Below, one piece after another: positions 1 to 9,200 of a stretch of DNA of 48,644 bases. Positions within the stretch are counted from its first letter, which is position 1. The number at the start of each line of letters is the position of its first letter. The translations under genes were made by a program, and so were the position numbers. Below the pieces are notes generated by a model. That model was not told the origin of the DNA. It saw only the letters and a list, made by a program, of their open reading frames with translations, and did not search any database. The DNA comes from Desulfurobacteriaceae bacterium (GTDB lineage Bacteria; Aquificota; Aquificia; Desulfurobacteriales; Desulfurobacteriaceae): positions 1 through 48,644 of the forward strand of contig JALTBO010000130.1 of assembly GCA_027075275.1 (NCBI GenBank), written 5' to 3'.

Positions 1-782
1 AAACCCATCTGTGGGACTACGAAAACGCCGTAAACGAGAATACAGCCCTCCTTATGAAGGTTCATACGAGCAACTACAGGGTTTTAGGCTTTACCGAGTC
101 TGTATCAACAAAAGAGCTTGTTGAAATCGGCCGTAAATATGGAATTCCCGTTTACGAAGACCTTGGGAGCGGTAGCTTTATAGACGTTACAAAACTCGGA
201 CTTTCTTACGAGCCCACAGTTCAGGACGTTTTAAAGAGTGGCGTTGACGTTGTCTCTTTCAGCGGTGATAAACTCCTCGGAGGGGCTCAGGCCGGAATAA
301 TTCTTGGAAAGAAAGAGCTCCTCCAGAAAATTAAGCGACATCCTCTCAACAGGGCCCTCCGTATAGACAAAATGACCCTTGCAGTTCTTGAAGCTACCCT
401 TATCTATTACTTGGATGAATCCCTTGCTCTCAAAGAAGTTCCTACCTGGAAACTACTGTCCCAAAAACCTGAACAGGTTGAGTTTAAGGCAAAAGAGCTG
501 GTCAGGATTCTTGAAAAGGAAGGTTTTAAAGGCAGTGTTAAAATAGTAAAAGAGAGGAGTGAGGTTGGAGGGGGAGCTCTCCCCCTCCAAACCCTGCCGA
601 CCTACTGCGTAAAGGTGGAGGTAGAAGGGCTATCGGCCTCTGAAATTGACAGGAAGATGAGAAGTTTCTACCCTCCGGTTGTTGGAAGAATAAAGGACAA
701 CAGCTACCTTCTTGACATGTTCACCGTTTTTGAAAGAGAGATACCAGAAGTTGCATCTCACATTCTAAGACTGGAGAGGTAA
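1..782 (+). CDS. selA: L-seryl-tRNA(Sec) selenium transferase, 3' part
   Basis: This is the C-terminal part of SelA, the PLP enzyme that converts seryl-tRNA(Sec) to selenocysteinyl-tRNA(Sec) with selenophosphate. The frame is open from base 3, so the gene enters the window from the left. Before the first Met at 54 it already reads NENTALL, and KVHTSNYR follows, the block typical of SelA. The PLP lysine lies in SGDKLLGG at about 264-284. Fold-type I aminotransferase-like sequence continues to a TAA at 780-782. The stop shares a base with the start of the TonB receptor. The organism is therefore expected to make selenoproteins; none was recognised in this window. Confidence 0.93.
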   Translation, partial: THLWDYENAVNENTALLMKVHTSNYRVLGFTESVSTKELVEIGRKYGIPVYEDLGSGSFIDVTKLGLSYEPTVQDVLKSGVDVVSFSGDKLLGGAQAGIILGKKELLQKIKRHPLNRALRIDKMTLAVLEATLIYYLDESLALKEVPTWKLLSQKPEQVEFKAKELVRILEKEGFKGSVKIVKERSEVGGGALPLQTLPTYCVKVEVEGLSASEIDRKMRSFYPPVVGRIKDNSYLLDMFTVFEREIPEVASHILRLER

Positions 783-2764
783 TGGTTCCAGTTATTTTCC
801 TTCTAATCGTTCTTCTAATTCCTGCAGTAGTATCGGCTCAGGAGCTTTACTCTTACTACCTTCTCAGCCGTGAGCTTCAGGTTCTCTCTGCAACAAAGGA
901 GAGCTTACCTCTTTCAGACGTCCCCCGCTATACGAGAGTAATAACCAGGGAACAGATAGACCGTTGGGGTGTTAAGAACCTCTTTGAGCTTCTTGATAGG
1001 CTTCCCGAGTTCTACTACTGGCGGAGTTACTTCGGTTTAAACGCTGTTGGAGCTTTGGGGCTGAGGCAGAGCTATTTCTCTGAGAAGATACAGGTTCTTA
1101 TAGACGGTATGCCCGTTTCTGACCCTTCCAACGGTTCTTCTTTCAGCGTTGATGACATCTTCTCTCTTTCAAACGTAAAGCAGGTGGAAATTGTTTACGG
1201 CCCTATGACTTCTCTTTACGGTTTCAACGCTTCTCTGGCCGTTATAAACCTTGTTACCTACTCTCCTGATGAGAGATCTCTGAATATTGACTCATCAATT
1301 AGCACGGGTCACGATTCTTACACCTCTTTTCTTAAGAGTTTTAAAAAGAACGGTTTTTCCGGTTTGATTTCACTGAACTACTCAGAGGAGAGGTCTCCTC
1401 ATCGGGGGTATACAGATATTTCGGGAGAATCTGCACCTTATTCCTCTTTTAAAAAGAGTACCGTTTACTACGTAAAACTCAGACACTCATCAGGTTTTTA
1501 CTTTAAGAGCTACGGAGTTGACAGAGACGACCACTTTCCCCTTACGCTTACCCATCTGATAACAGACGGAAATACGTATGCAGACAGAGAGGGCTTTGTA
1601 AACAGATTGGGCTTTGAAAGGCGTTCTGGTAACTTTCATTTTGACCTTTTTGCGAATTACAACTACTTCTACCTTGAAAGGGGATACAACCTCTGTCCCT
1701 TTAACCACAACTTCTGTAGAGATCTTACTTTTCTGAAAGGGGTTGAACCGAAAGCAGTTGAGAAACGTTACGTCAGGAACCCGGGGATCGGAATTTTAGT
1801 TTCAGGAAATTTCGGTTCTTACGGAGAGCTCCTCTTAGGTGCTGAATACGACGAGTCTGATCTCTATAGGACAGAACTCTACGCCGACTTTCTCCCTTCC
1901 TCTGTTGACCTGAAAGATCTCTCTAAAGTTGTTGTTTACAGGAAAGAGAGGAAATTACCTGAGAATGAAGGACTTATGACACCTCACTTAAGAACCACTT
2001 TCTCTCCCTACTTCCAGTATTTACTGAGAGCTGGTAACTATACCCTTCTTTTCAACGGTAGGTGGAACAGAACAAACGATGCAGGAGATTACCTGAGCTA
2101 TTCATTTTCCCTTTTGAGGAAAATAGGCAGGTGGAATCTGAAGCTTAACGCAGGTCGGGCTGTAAGAATTCCCTCTTTTGAGGAGATGTATATTAGAAAC
2201 AATCCCATACTGGAAGGAAATCCCAACTTGAAAGGGGAAAAAGCCGATTCTGTTATGCCCTCCTTTGAGTATAAGGGAGACAGATTCTCCATTTCAGGTA
2301 TGAGTTTTATTTACTGGTTTAAAGATTTCATCTATAAAGAACCGATTTCCCCTTTTTCCTACAGGTGGAGTAATGCAGATTCAACTGTAAAGGTAAGGGG
2401 TGCTGTTGTTTCATTAAAAGGCCGTATTTCTGATAACTACGAAGTAGAGATATCGGGAGAAAGAATTTTTGGTGTTCAAGGTCTTTCGGGGGAGTACTTC
2501 AATTTCCCACGGAAAAAATTGACGACCGGTCTCTCATACCTTAGAGATACCCTATCTGCAAATCTGTTTCTTGTTGCTTACTCAAGAGCGTCTTCAGATA
2601 TTCCGGGATACGGCAGGGTTGACTTTAACCTTTCCTGGAAGCTTTCAGAGAATCAGAACTTTCTCCTTTCTATTAATAACTTGTTCAACAGAAAGATTTA
2701 CTATGAAAGCCGAGTTCCAGGAGCAGAGAGAACCTTATGGTTAGAGTGGCGATACTCATACTGA
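782..2764 (+). CDS. TonB-dependent outer-membrane receptor
   Basis: A 660-aa outer-membrane gated channel that would import a ligand using TonB energy. Residues 1-19 form a signal peptide ending VVSA. A plug domain follows (about 40-160), with VLIDGMPV and VEIVYGP, the characteristic plug strands. The rest is a beta-barrel rich in alternating aromatics, ending WLEWRYSY with a terminal aromatic as in barrel proteins. A classic N-terminal TonB box is not obvious. The start codon overlaps the selA stop (TAATG). The 3' end overlaps the next gene by 28 nt, so the two are probably translationally coupled. The ligand cannot be named from sequence; the coupled periplasmic binding protein is the best clue. 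Confidence 0.88.
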   Translation: MVPVIFLLIVLLIPAVVSAQELYSYYLLSRELQVLSATKESLPLSDVPRYTRVITREQIDRWGVKNLFELLDRLPEFYYWRSYFGLNAVGALGLRQSYFSEKIQVLIDGMPVSDPSNGSSFSVDDIFSLSNVKQVEIVYGPMTSLYGFNASLAVINLVTYSPDERSLNIDSSISTGHDSYTSFLKSFKKNGFSGLISLNYSEERSPHRGYTDISGESAPYSSFKKSTVYYVKLRHSSGFYFKSYGVDRDDHFPLTLTHLITDGNTYADREGFVNRLGFERRSGNFHFDLFANYNYFYLERGYNLCPFNHNFCRDLTFLKGVEPKAVEKRYVRNPGIGILVSGNFGSYGELLLGAEYDESDLYRTELYADFLPSSVDLKDLSKVVVYRKERKLPENEGLMTPHLRTTFSPYFQYLLRAGNYTLLFNGRWNRTNDAGDYLSYSFSLLRKIGRWNLKLNAGRAVRIPSFEEMYIRNNPILEGNPNLKGEKADSVMPSFEYKGDRFSISGMSFIYWFKDFIYKEPISPFSYRWSNADSTVKVRGAVVSLKGRISDNYEVEISGERIFGVQGLSGEYFNFPRKKLTTGLSYLRDTLSANLFLVAYSRASSDIPGYGRVDFNLSWKLSENQNFLLSINNLFNRKIYYESRVPGAERTLWLEWRYSY

Positions 2765-3468
2765 TCCTTGTTTTTGATGTATCGGCCTGGGCTGCAGATG
2801 TGTGTATAGTTAACAGCTACCCGATACCACCTGCAAGAGAGGTGGAGTCAAGGGTGAGGGAGCTCCTTAAAGAGCACCACTACAACATTGTAAATTCAAA
2901 CTGTAACGTGAAAGTTTTGATAGGGACTCCTGCAGTTGTTAAAGAGCTTAACGGAAACGATAATTGTAAGCGGGTTTACACTTTCGTCCTCTTTCCGGAA
3001 AGGCTTGGCCTTCAAAACAGAGAAAACTTTTACGGTGTTAGAGTTTTCCCCTTACCTGAGAGAACTTACAGGAGATTTCTAAAAAGCCTCTGTCTGAAAA
3101 AGAAGAAAGTTGCTGTTCCCATCAGTTATGAAATGCTATCTATTGCCCGTATCTACCTGAAAAATCCCTACTTTGTTCCGATTCCTTTCAAGAACTCTCC
3201 TGTGGAAACGTTTAGGGAGCTCCTCAAATACAAATACGTTTATGTATTCCCTGATCCTAAACTTCTAAAGCTTGTTAACTTAGTAACTCTTGTTAACTTC
3301 TGCCACGATAACGGACTACTCGTATTTTCAGGGCTTACAGATCTTTCCAGGTTTAACCTTGACTACGTTGATAAACTTGATTTTGAAAAACTTGCAGAGG
3401 ATATCGTTTTTCTGGTGGAAAATAGCCCAAAAGAAAAGATACTGCCCTGTCCGTGTAGAGAGAGATGA
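2737..3468 (+). CDS. Periplasmic substrate-binding-like protein (ABC_sub_bind type)
   Basis: A 243-aa exported protein with a signal peptide (about 1-19, cleaved near SAWA). The mature part looks like a two-lobed alpha/beta periplasmic binding protein of the uncharacterised ABC substrate-binding family (PF04392/COG2984 style): short beta strands alternate with helices, and there is a conserved-looking VLIGTPAVVKEL segment. It is shorter than the usual 300 or so residues. It overlaps the receptor gene by 28 nt and the diguanylate cyclase by 4 nt (ATGA). No ABC permease or ATPase is nearby, so it may sense a ligand for the cyclase instead of feeding a transporter. Family assignment is moderate; the role is inference. 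Confidence 0.6.
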   Translation: MVRVAILILILVFDVSAWAADVCIVNSYPIPPAREVESRVRELLKEHHYNIVNSNCNVKVLIGTPAVVKELNGNDNCKRVYTFVLFPERLGLQNRENFYGVRVFPLPERTYRRFLKSLCLKKKKVAVPISYEMLSIARIYLKNPYFVPIPFKNSPVETFRELLKYKYVYVFPDPKLLKLVNLVTLVNFCHDNGLLVFSGLTDLSRFNLDYVDKLDFEKLAEDIVFLVENSPKEKILPCPCRER

Positions 3469-4679
3469 AAAGTTTTAGAAGAATACTTTTTCTGCAACAT
3501 GCTATATTGATATTAGGAATGTTTCTTTTTATAGTTCTTTCATCTATTTTTTCATCTAAACTATCACTTGAATATGAAAATAAATATGTAAAGCAGATCT
3601 CATCTATACTTGCTGAAAACTTGAAATTGATCACAGAAATCTACCCTAACAGATATCTGATTGAAGAAAGTATGAGAAGGGCTGTTAAGGATATTCCATC
3701 TCTAAACGGTATGTGTCTTTCTCTTGGATTAGAGAAATACTGCTATCCAGAAAAGTTAAACTTAAAGTATTCCTGTTCAGGTAATGAAATCTTACATAAT
3801 GAAAATGAAATTGTAGTTTGCTTTCCAGTTTATGAAGAGTATGCGTCACAATTCCTTGAAAAGAAGAAAGAGGGTTACTTTCTGGCTGTTTTTAACAGAA
3901 ATTACGTTGAACAGGTGAGGAACTACTGGTTCCTTGATTCTCTACTTATTTCTGTATTTTTCATTGCATTTGCGTCTCTTATTATTACCTCTATCTGGAT
4001 AGATATAAGCGTTGACTTTAATAAACTTAAAAAGTTCATTGATGATTTAAAAAAGCCTGATAGAGCTTTCATCCCTTTAGAGAAGCAGATAGAGAACTTT
4101 AAAATTGAAGAGTTCAAGAATGTAGCTCAACTTATAGTAAAACTGGCTAAGGAAGTCTCCCATCTTAACGAATATATAAAAGAACTTGCAATAACAGATC
4201 CTCTTACAGGACTTTACAACAGGAACTATCTCAATATTGTTCTTCAAAAGAATTTTATTCCCTTTTGGAAAAGAGAAAAATTTCCTTTGACTGTTGCTCT
4301 CTTAGATATTGATAACTTTAAATCACTAAACGATATTTACGGCCACCAGAAAGGTGATGAAGTTCTGAGAAAATTGGGTCAAATAATAAGAAATTCTATC
4401 AGAGAGAGCGATATACCAATAAGATTTGGCGGAGAAGAAATACTCATAATTTTTCCTTCTTCAAAGAAAGAAGAGGCTGTAAAAGCTGTGAAAAGGATAA
4501 GGGAAAATTTAGTTAAAGAGAACTTTGGAATAGGAAGACCTGTAACTTTCAGTTCAGGTCTGGCAGACTTTCCAGATGATATTACTGTTCCTGGAGAGCT
4601 GGAAAAACTGATAAAACTTGCTGATGAGAGACTTTACATAGCAAAGAACCGGGGAAAGAATAGAGATATTCTGGATTAA
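3465..4679 (+). CDS. Membrane-bound diguanylate cyclase with periplasmic sensor region
   Basis: A 404-aa enzyme that would make cyclic di-GMP from two GTP. A transmembrane helix at about 6-28 and another at about 157-180 bracket a periplasmic region of about 130 residues. A helical linker leads into a GGDEF domain (about 240-400) starting at the typical DPLTGLYNR. The active-site loop reads GGEEI (322-326), a catalytically acceptable variant. The inhibitory I-site RxxD is kept as RESD (313-316), exactly five residues upstream, so product feedback is expected. It is translationally coupled to the binding-protein gene, suggesting that periplasmic ligand occupancy sets the c-di-GMP level. The stretch is more AT-rich than its neighbours. 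Confidence 0.92.
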   Translation: MKSFRRILFLQHAILILGMFLFIVLSSIFSSKLSLEYENKYVKQISSILAENLKLITEIYPNRYLIEESMRRAVKDIPSLNGMCLSLGLEKYCYPEKLNLKYSCSGNEILHNENEIVVCFPVYEEYASQFLEKKKEGYFLAVFNRNYVEQVRNYWFLDSLLISVFFIAFASLIITSIWIDISVDFNKLKKFIDDLKKPDRAFIPLEKQIENFKIEEFKNVAQLIVKLAKEVSHLNEYIKELAITDPLTGLYNRNYLNIVLQKNFIPFWKREKFPLTVALLDIDNFKSLNDIYGHQKGDEVLRKLGQIIRNSIRESDIPIRFGGEEILIIFPSSKKEEAVKAVKRIRENLVKENFGIGRPVTFSSGLADFPDDITVPGELEKLIKLADERLYIAKNRGKNRDILD

Positions 4680-4697
4680 AGGGGCTCTAAGGCCCCT
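4680..4697. terminator. Bidirectional hairpin terminator between convergent genes
   Basis: A 6-bp stem (AGGGGC with GCCCCT) around a 6-nt loop sits directly after the diguanylate cyclase stop and before the stop of the convergent small gene. T-rich sequence follows on both strands: GTTCTTACTT on plus and TTTAATCC on minus. Confidence 0.65.
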
Positions 4698-4701
4698 GTT
4701 C

Positions 4702-5031
4702 TTACTTAATTATCTCGTCTTTAACATCTTCATACGTTTTGTACTCCTCATTTTGGAGTATTGAGTCTATAAATTTATCTATATCATCTCTATCAAGGAA
4801 AGTTCCAGTTAGGAGTCTGCCTGTATATTTGTCGTTTTTGATTTCCCAGAACATATAAAAATCTGGATATTTCTCTTTTATCTGTCGGTAAGCAACTCCG
4901 TACTTACTGGGTTTGTGTGGGTTCTGTTCAAGAAAGAAGTGGTTGGGAGCAACTACAATTCTCCAGAGCTCAACTCCCGTTTTTGTAACCACTTTTTGAA
5001 CTCTTAATTCGTGGCTCTCTTTTACTCTCAT
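4702..5031 (-). CDS. Conserved-looking hypothetical protein, 109 aa
   Basis: No family recognised. It is a small soluble alpha/beta protein with no signal peptide or membrane segment, charged and rich in Lys and Glu. The start is well supported: AGGAGGG lies a few bases before the ATG. The N-terminal half has alternating hydrophobic strand-like segments (LWRIVVAPNHFF), and the C-terminus is an acidic helix. It is convergent with the cyclase gene and has its own upstream gap of about 130 bp, so it is likely monocistronic. Function unknown. Confidence 0.7.
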   Translation of the reverse strand: MRVKESHELRVQKVVTKTGVELWRIVVAPNHFFLEQNPHKPSKYGVAYRQIKEKYPDFYMFWEIKNDKYTGRLLTGTFLDRDDIDKFIDSILQNEEYKTYEDVKDEIIK

Positions 5032-5131
5032 CTCTCCCTCCTTTTGTAAAGTTTAACACTATGGAAAAATTTAAACGGGATTTTTTAGTTTTCAAGGAAT
5101 TAAGGGAAGAGTTTAGAGTTCATAAGGAAAA

Positions 5132-5151
5132 GGGCTACCTGAAGGTAGCCC
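5132..5151 (-). terminator. Rho-independent terminator after the LysM gene
   Basis: A perfect 8-bp stem (GGGCTACC with GGTAGCCC) and a 4-nt loop. On the minus strand it is followed by TTTTCCTTAT. It lies 10 bp downstream of the LysM gene stop and ends the two-gene coiled-coil/LysM unit. Confidence 0.8.
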
Positions 5152-5160
5152 CGGAAAAGA

Positions 5161-5871
5161 CTATTTTGAACACTGTGTGCAGAGGAAGTAGTCTGTAGCT
5201 GTTTTTGGAATATCTTCAGCCTTAACAGGACCAACCTTTTTGGGCTTAACACCTGGAGGTGGCGGAGTTTTTAGAGCTTTCTTCCTTGCTTCTATTATGT
5301 CTTTACAGTTAATATCCCTTGGTATCTTGAGAACTTCTTTCGGATAAATAAGGTGGGGGTTCTTAATTTTGTCTCTGTTAGCCTTGTAGATGAGAGGCCA
5401 CTGCCATGGATCTCCGTAGATGTAATCCCTGGCAGAGATTCCCCAGAGAGTATCTCCCTTCTTCACTGTGTAGTTTTTGGGAAGGGATTCCCACCTTTTG
5501 AGCATCTCTTCGCACTTGGAAACTTTGCTTTCTGCCTGTGCTTTAAGTTCTTCAAGTTTTCTCTGGAGAGCTTCTATTTCCGCTATCTGTTCCCTTAACT
5601 TCTGAACTTCCTGAGAGAGCTCCCCGTAACGCTCTTTCAACTCGCTCTCTTTTGCCTTAAGAAGTGCAAGTTCCTTCTGGCACGCTTCAAGCTTGGCTTT
5701 CAGCTCTTCATTCTCCTTTTTGGCCTCTTTGTAGGCTTTTATAAGGGATTCCGGGTAGAAAGCGAAGTCAGGGGAGTAGAGAACGAACGTTTCTGTCGGG
5801 GAAGGACAGGCCTGTGCTATGCCTATTCCTCCGAAGAGAGCTATTGAAAAAGCTGCTATTAGTTTTCTCAT
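5161..5871 (-). CDS. Secreted coiled-coil LysM-domain protein
   Basis: A 236-aa periplasmic protein. The signal peptide runs to about residue 21 (AQA then C). A long coiled coil (about 45-130, starting KKENEELKAKL) leads into a LysM peptidoglycan-binding domain at about 133-184, recognisable from YTVKKGDTLWGIS and YPKEVLKIP. A proline-rich linker and a short tail with CTQC end the protein. No catalytic domain follows, so it is a wall-binding structural or scaffolding factor, not a hydrolase. It sits 3 bp after a smaller coiled-coil gene that shares the same KKENEELKAKL block, suggesting tandem duplication. Confidence 0.85.
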   Translation of the reverse strand: MRKLIAAFSIALFGGIGIAQACPSPTETFVLYSPDFAFYPESLIKAYKEAKKENEELKAKLEACQKELALLKAKESELKERYGELSQEVQKLREQIAEIEALQRKLEELKAQAESKVSKCEEMLKRWESLPKNYTVKKGDTLWGISARDYIYGDPWQWPLIYKANRDKIKNPHLIYPKEVLKIPRDINCKDIIEARKKALKTPPPPGVKPKKVGPVKAEDIPKTATDYFLCTQCSK

Positions 5872-5874
5872 TTC

Positions 5875-6216
5875 TTACCTCCCCACTCTATTTTCCAGCT
5901 CTTGTATTTGGGCTTCTAGACTCTCTTTGCTGGGTAAGAGGTTGAGTTTACTCTGAAGCTGAGCTTTTTCTGATTCAAGTTGAGATATCTGGGCATTAAG
6001 GTTTTCTATCTCTTTCTTAATCTGTGCTTTTGAAGAACAGCATTCCTGCAGTTTAGCTTTTAGTTCTTCATTTTCTTTCTTAAGGTTTTGATACTTAACC
6101 GGAAGCGGATTTTTTACAGATTCAGCTGCCGGTTTTACCTGACACACGTCAGCAGAGGCTAAACCACTGTAGGTTAACACCCCCACTGAGGTCAGCAGTA
6201 GCAGTTTATTTTTCAT
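5875..6216 (-). CDS. Small secreted coiled-coil protein
   Basis: A 113-aa exported protein with a signal peptide of about 22 residues (ending ASA), then one uninterrupted coiled coil from about 42 to the end. It has a Cys pair (ECC) at about 58-60. A strong GGGAGG ribosome site precedes the ATG, and the 71-bp gap upstream probably carries the promoter of this two-gene unit. The helix start matches the LysM neighbour almost residue for residue (KKENEELKAKL then Cys), so it looks like a paralogue without the LysM domain. The two may form a mixed coiled coil through these Cys residues; that is inference. Confidence 0.78.
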   Translation of the reverse strand: MKNKLLLLTSVGVLTYSGLASADVCQVKPAAESVKNPLPVKYQNLKKENEELKAKLQECCSSKAQIKKEIENLNAQISQLESEKAQLQSKLNLLPSKESLEAQIQELENRVGR

Positions 6217-6287
6217 CTTATACCTCCCTGTCTCTTTAGCCTGATTTTAAACTATTCTACTATTTTGTTGGTTAAACTTCTATTAAA

Positions 6288-9200
6288 CTACTCTTTTTCC
6301 CAGTTTCGTTTCTCCAGCATGTAATATAGTACCGGAATAACTCCGAGTGTTAACGTGGTTGATGCAAAAACGCCAAAAAGGATTGATATGGCTAAACCTT
6401 GGAATATGGGGTCTAACAGGATAACTGCAGAACCTACCATTGCAGCAGCAGCGGTTAGAACAATTGGCCTTAGTCTGACTGCTCCTGCCTCTATTATAGA
6501 GTCTTTGAGGGGAGCTCCTTCCCTCTTTCTCATCAGAATAAAGTCAACAAGAATGATAGAATTCCTTACTACTATACCCGCAAGGGCAATGAATCCAATC
6601 ATGGACGTTGCCGTAAAGTAGGCAGTCTTCCCAATAATTTTGCTCATTACCCAGTGACCGGGAATGATTCCTATCATTGTAAGTGGAATCGGTGCCATGA
6701 TTATCATTGGAATGACGAAAGATTGGAACTGACCGACAATCAGCAGGTAAATAAGGATAAGGGCAACTATAAAGGCGGCGCCCATATCCCTGAAGGTTTC
6801 ATACGTTATCTGCCACTCACCGTCCCACTTCATCACCGGTTTAAAGTCTGTTTGAGGAATGGAAGGTGGAATAAAGCTGTACTTGAGCTTGTATCCGTCT
6901 GGGAGCGGATGTTTCTTCAGGTAGTCGTTTATAGCAAGTATCGGGTATATAGGTGCCTCATACTTTCCAGCCACATTTCCTATTACGTAGGAAACAGGGT
7001 GGAGGTTCTTGTGGTAAATGGTTTTATCAGCAAGGGCTTTCTTTATCTTCACAAGTTCCCTCAGAGGGATTAGTTTTCCTTGGCTGTTCATTACAGTAAG
7101 GTCTAATATTTTGTTAATGTCATCCCTCTGGGTTCTTGGAAGCCTTACAAATATGGATACAGGGTCAGAGTCGTAGAGGGTATGGGCAACGGACACTGTT
7201 GCGCCGTGGAGAGCAATTCTTACAGTCTGGGCAATCTGAGCCTCTGTAACTCCAGATTCCCTTGCCTTTTTCCTGTTGACTACAACTTCATACTTGTAGT
7301 GGTCTGCGTCTACCAGCGTGTCTACGTCAACTACACCGGGAGTTTTTTTGAAGATCTCCTCAACCTCTTTGGCAATTCTCCGCCTTACTTTATCGTCCTT
7401 TCCGTATATCTCTGCAACTAAGGTTGCAAGAACAGGAGGGCCTGGTGGAACTTCAACTATTTTTACGTTTGCTTTAGGATTAACTGCCCTTGCTACTGCT
7501 TCTATTTTAGGCCTTTCCTCTTTTGCTATATCGTGGGACTGCCTTTTTCTCTTATGTTTGTCTATCAGGTTTATTCTTATGTCTGCTACGTTTCCGCCTT
7601 TTCTTAGATAGTAGTGTCTTACGAGGCCGTTGAAGTCAAACGGAGAGGCTGTTCCTATGTAAGCTTCGTAGTCTGTAACTTCCGGTATTGTCTGAATATA
7701 GTTGGTTATGGCCTTTACAACCCGGGCGGTTTCTTCTAAAGAAGTTCCCTCGGGCATGTCTACAACAACCTGAAACTCACTTTTGTTGTCAAATGGCAGG
7801 AGTTTTACAACTACTGTTTTTGTGAAGAAAAGGGCTACAGAACCGACCATTAGAAGGAGAATAGTTCCTAAAAATGCCCACCTTTTAAATGTGGAGTCAA
7901 GTAAGGGCCTGATAAGTTTGTTGTAGATCTTGTAAGTTCTGGTTTCCTCTAAAACAACTTTCTTTTCCTCTTTCTCAGCCTCTTTTCTAAGCAGGTAGTA
8001 TGCCGCCCATGGAGAGATGATAAAGGCCACTAACAGAGAGAAGAACATTGCAATTGATGAGTTAACAGGAATTGGACGCATATAGGGACCCATAAGGCCT
8101 CTAACGAAGGCCATGGGAAGGAGTGCGGCTATAACTGTAAAGGTTGCCAGAATTGTCGGGTTACCAACCTCTGCAACGGCGTAGATGGCTGCTTGAAGAG
8201 GAGGCATCTCTTTCAGTTTAAGGTGTCTGTGGATGTTCTCAACAACGACTATGGCGTCGTCAACTAAGAGACCTAAGGTGAAGATGAGGGCAAAGAGAGT
8301 AACCCTGTTGAGGGTGTAACCTGTAAGCAGGTCTACAAAGAGTGTTAGTGCAAGGGTTGTTGGAATGGCCAGTGAAACGACTAAAGCCTCTCTGACTCCA
8401 AGGGTTAAGCCGATGAATACAACAACGGCAAAGATAGCAACTCCAAGGTGGAACATAAGTTCGTCAAACTTGTCTTCTGCGGTTTTTCCGTAGTTTCTGG
8501 TTACGGTTACGTGGACGTCTTTTGGGAGCATGTGGGGTTCTATCTCTTTTAGCTTTTCAAGGATCTGGTGGGCTACCGTTACAGCGTTCGTTCCTTTTTT
8601 CTTTGCTATCGCTATTGTTACGGCAGGGAACTGGTTCCCGTGTTTTTCTATGAACTCTTTGCTTACTCCCTTTTCCTCTGAATGGGGGCCGAAACCTATG
8701 TAAACGTAGTGTTCAGGGTCTATTGGAGCGTCTGTAATTTCAGCTACGTTTTTCAGGTAGATGGGTTTTCCTCTGTAAACGCCTACAACTATGTTTTTGA
8801 GGTCGTCTATTGTTTTTATAAATTCTCCCGCTTCAACCGGGAACTCTGTGTTGTTCTCCGTTATCGTTCCTGCATTGATTTTTGCGTTGGCCGATTTTAT
8901 GGCCTGGGCTATCTGGAGTAGGGAAAGATGGTAGTTTTTCAGTTTGTCCCTGTCAACTATTACTTTAAACCGCCTTGTGTCTCCGCCTATTATCCAGGTT
9001 TTTGAGACGTTGTCTACCTGTTTAAGCTGGAGGCAGAGCTCCTTGGCTATTTTTCTCAGTTCGTAAGGGGTTTTGTCCTCGCTCCACACTGTAAGGGTGA
9101 CTATAGGAACGTCGTTTATGTCTTTAGGTTTGACTAACGGCTGGAGAGCTCCCGGCGGCAGTTTGTCCATGTTTGACATCAGTTTGTTGTAGAGCTTGAC

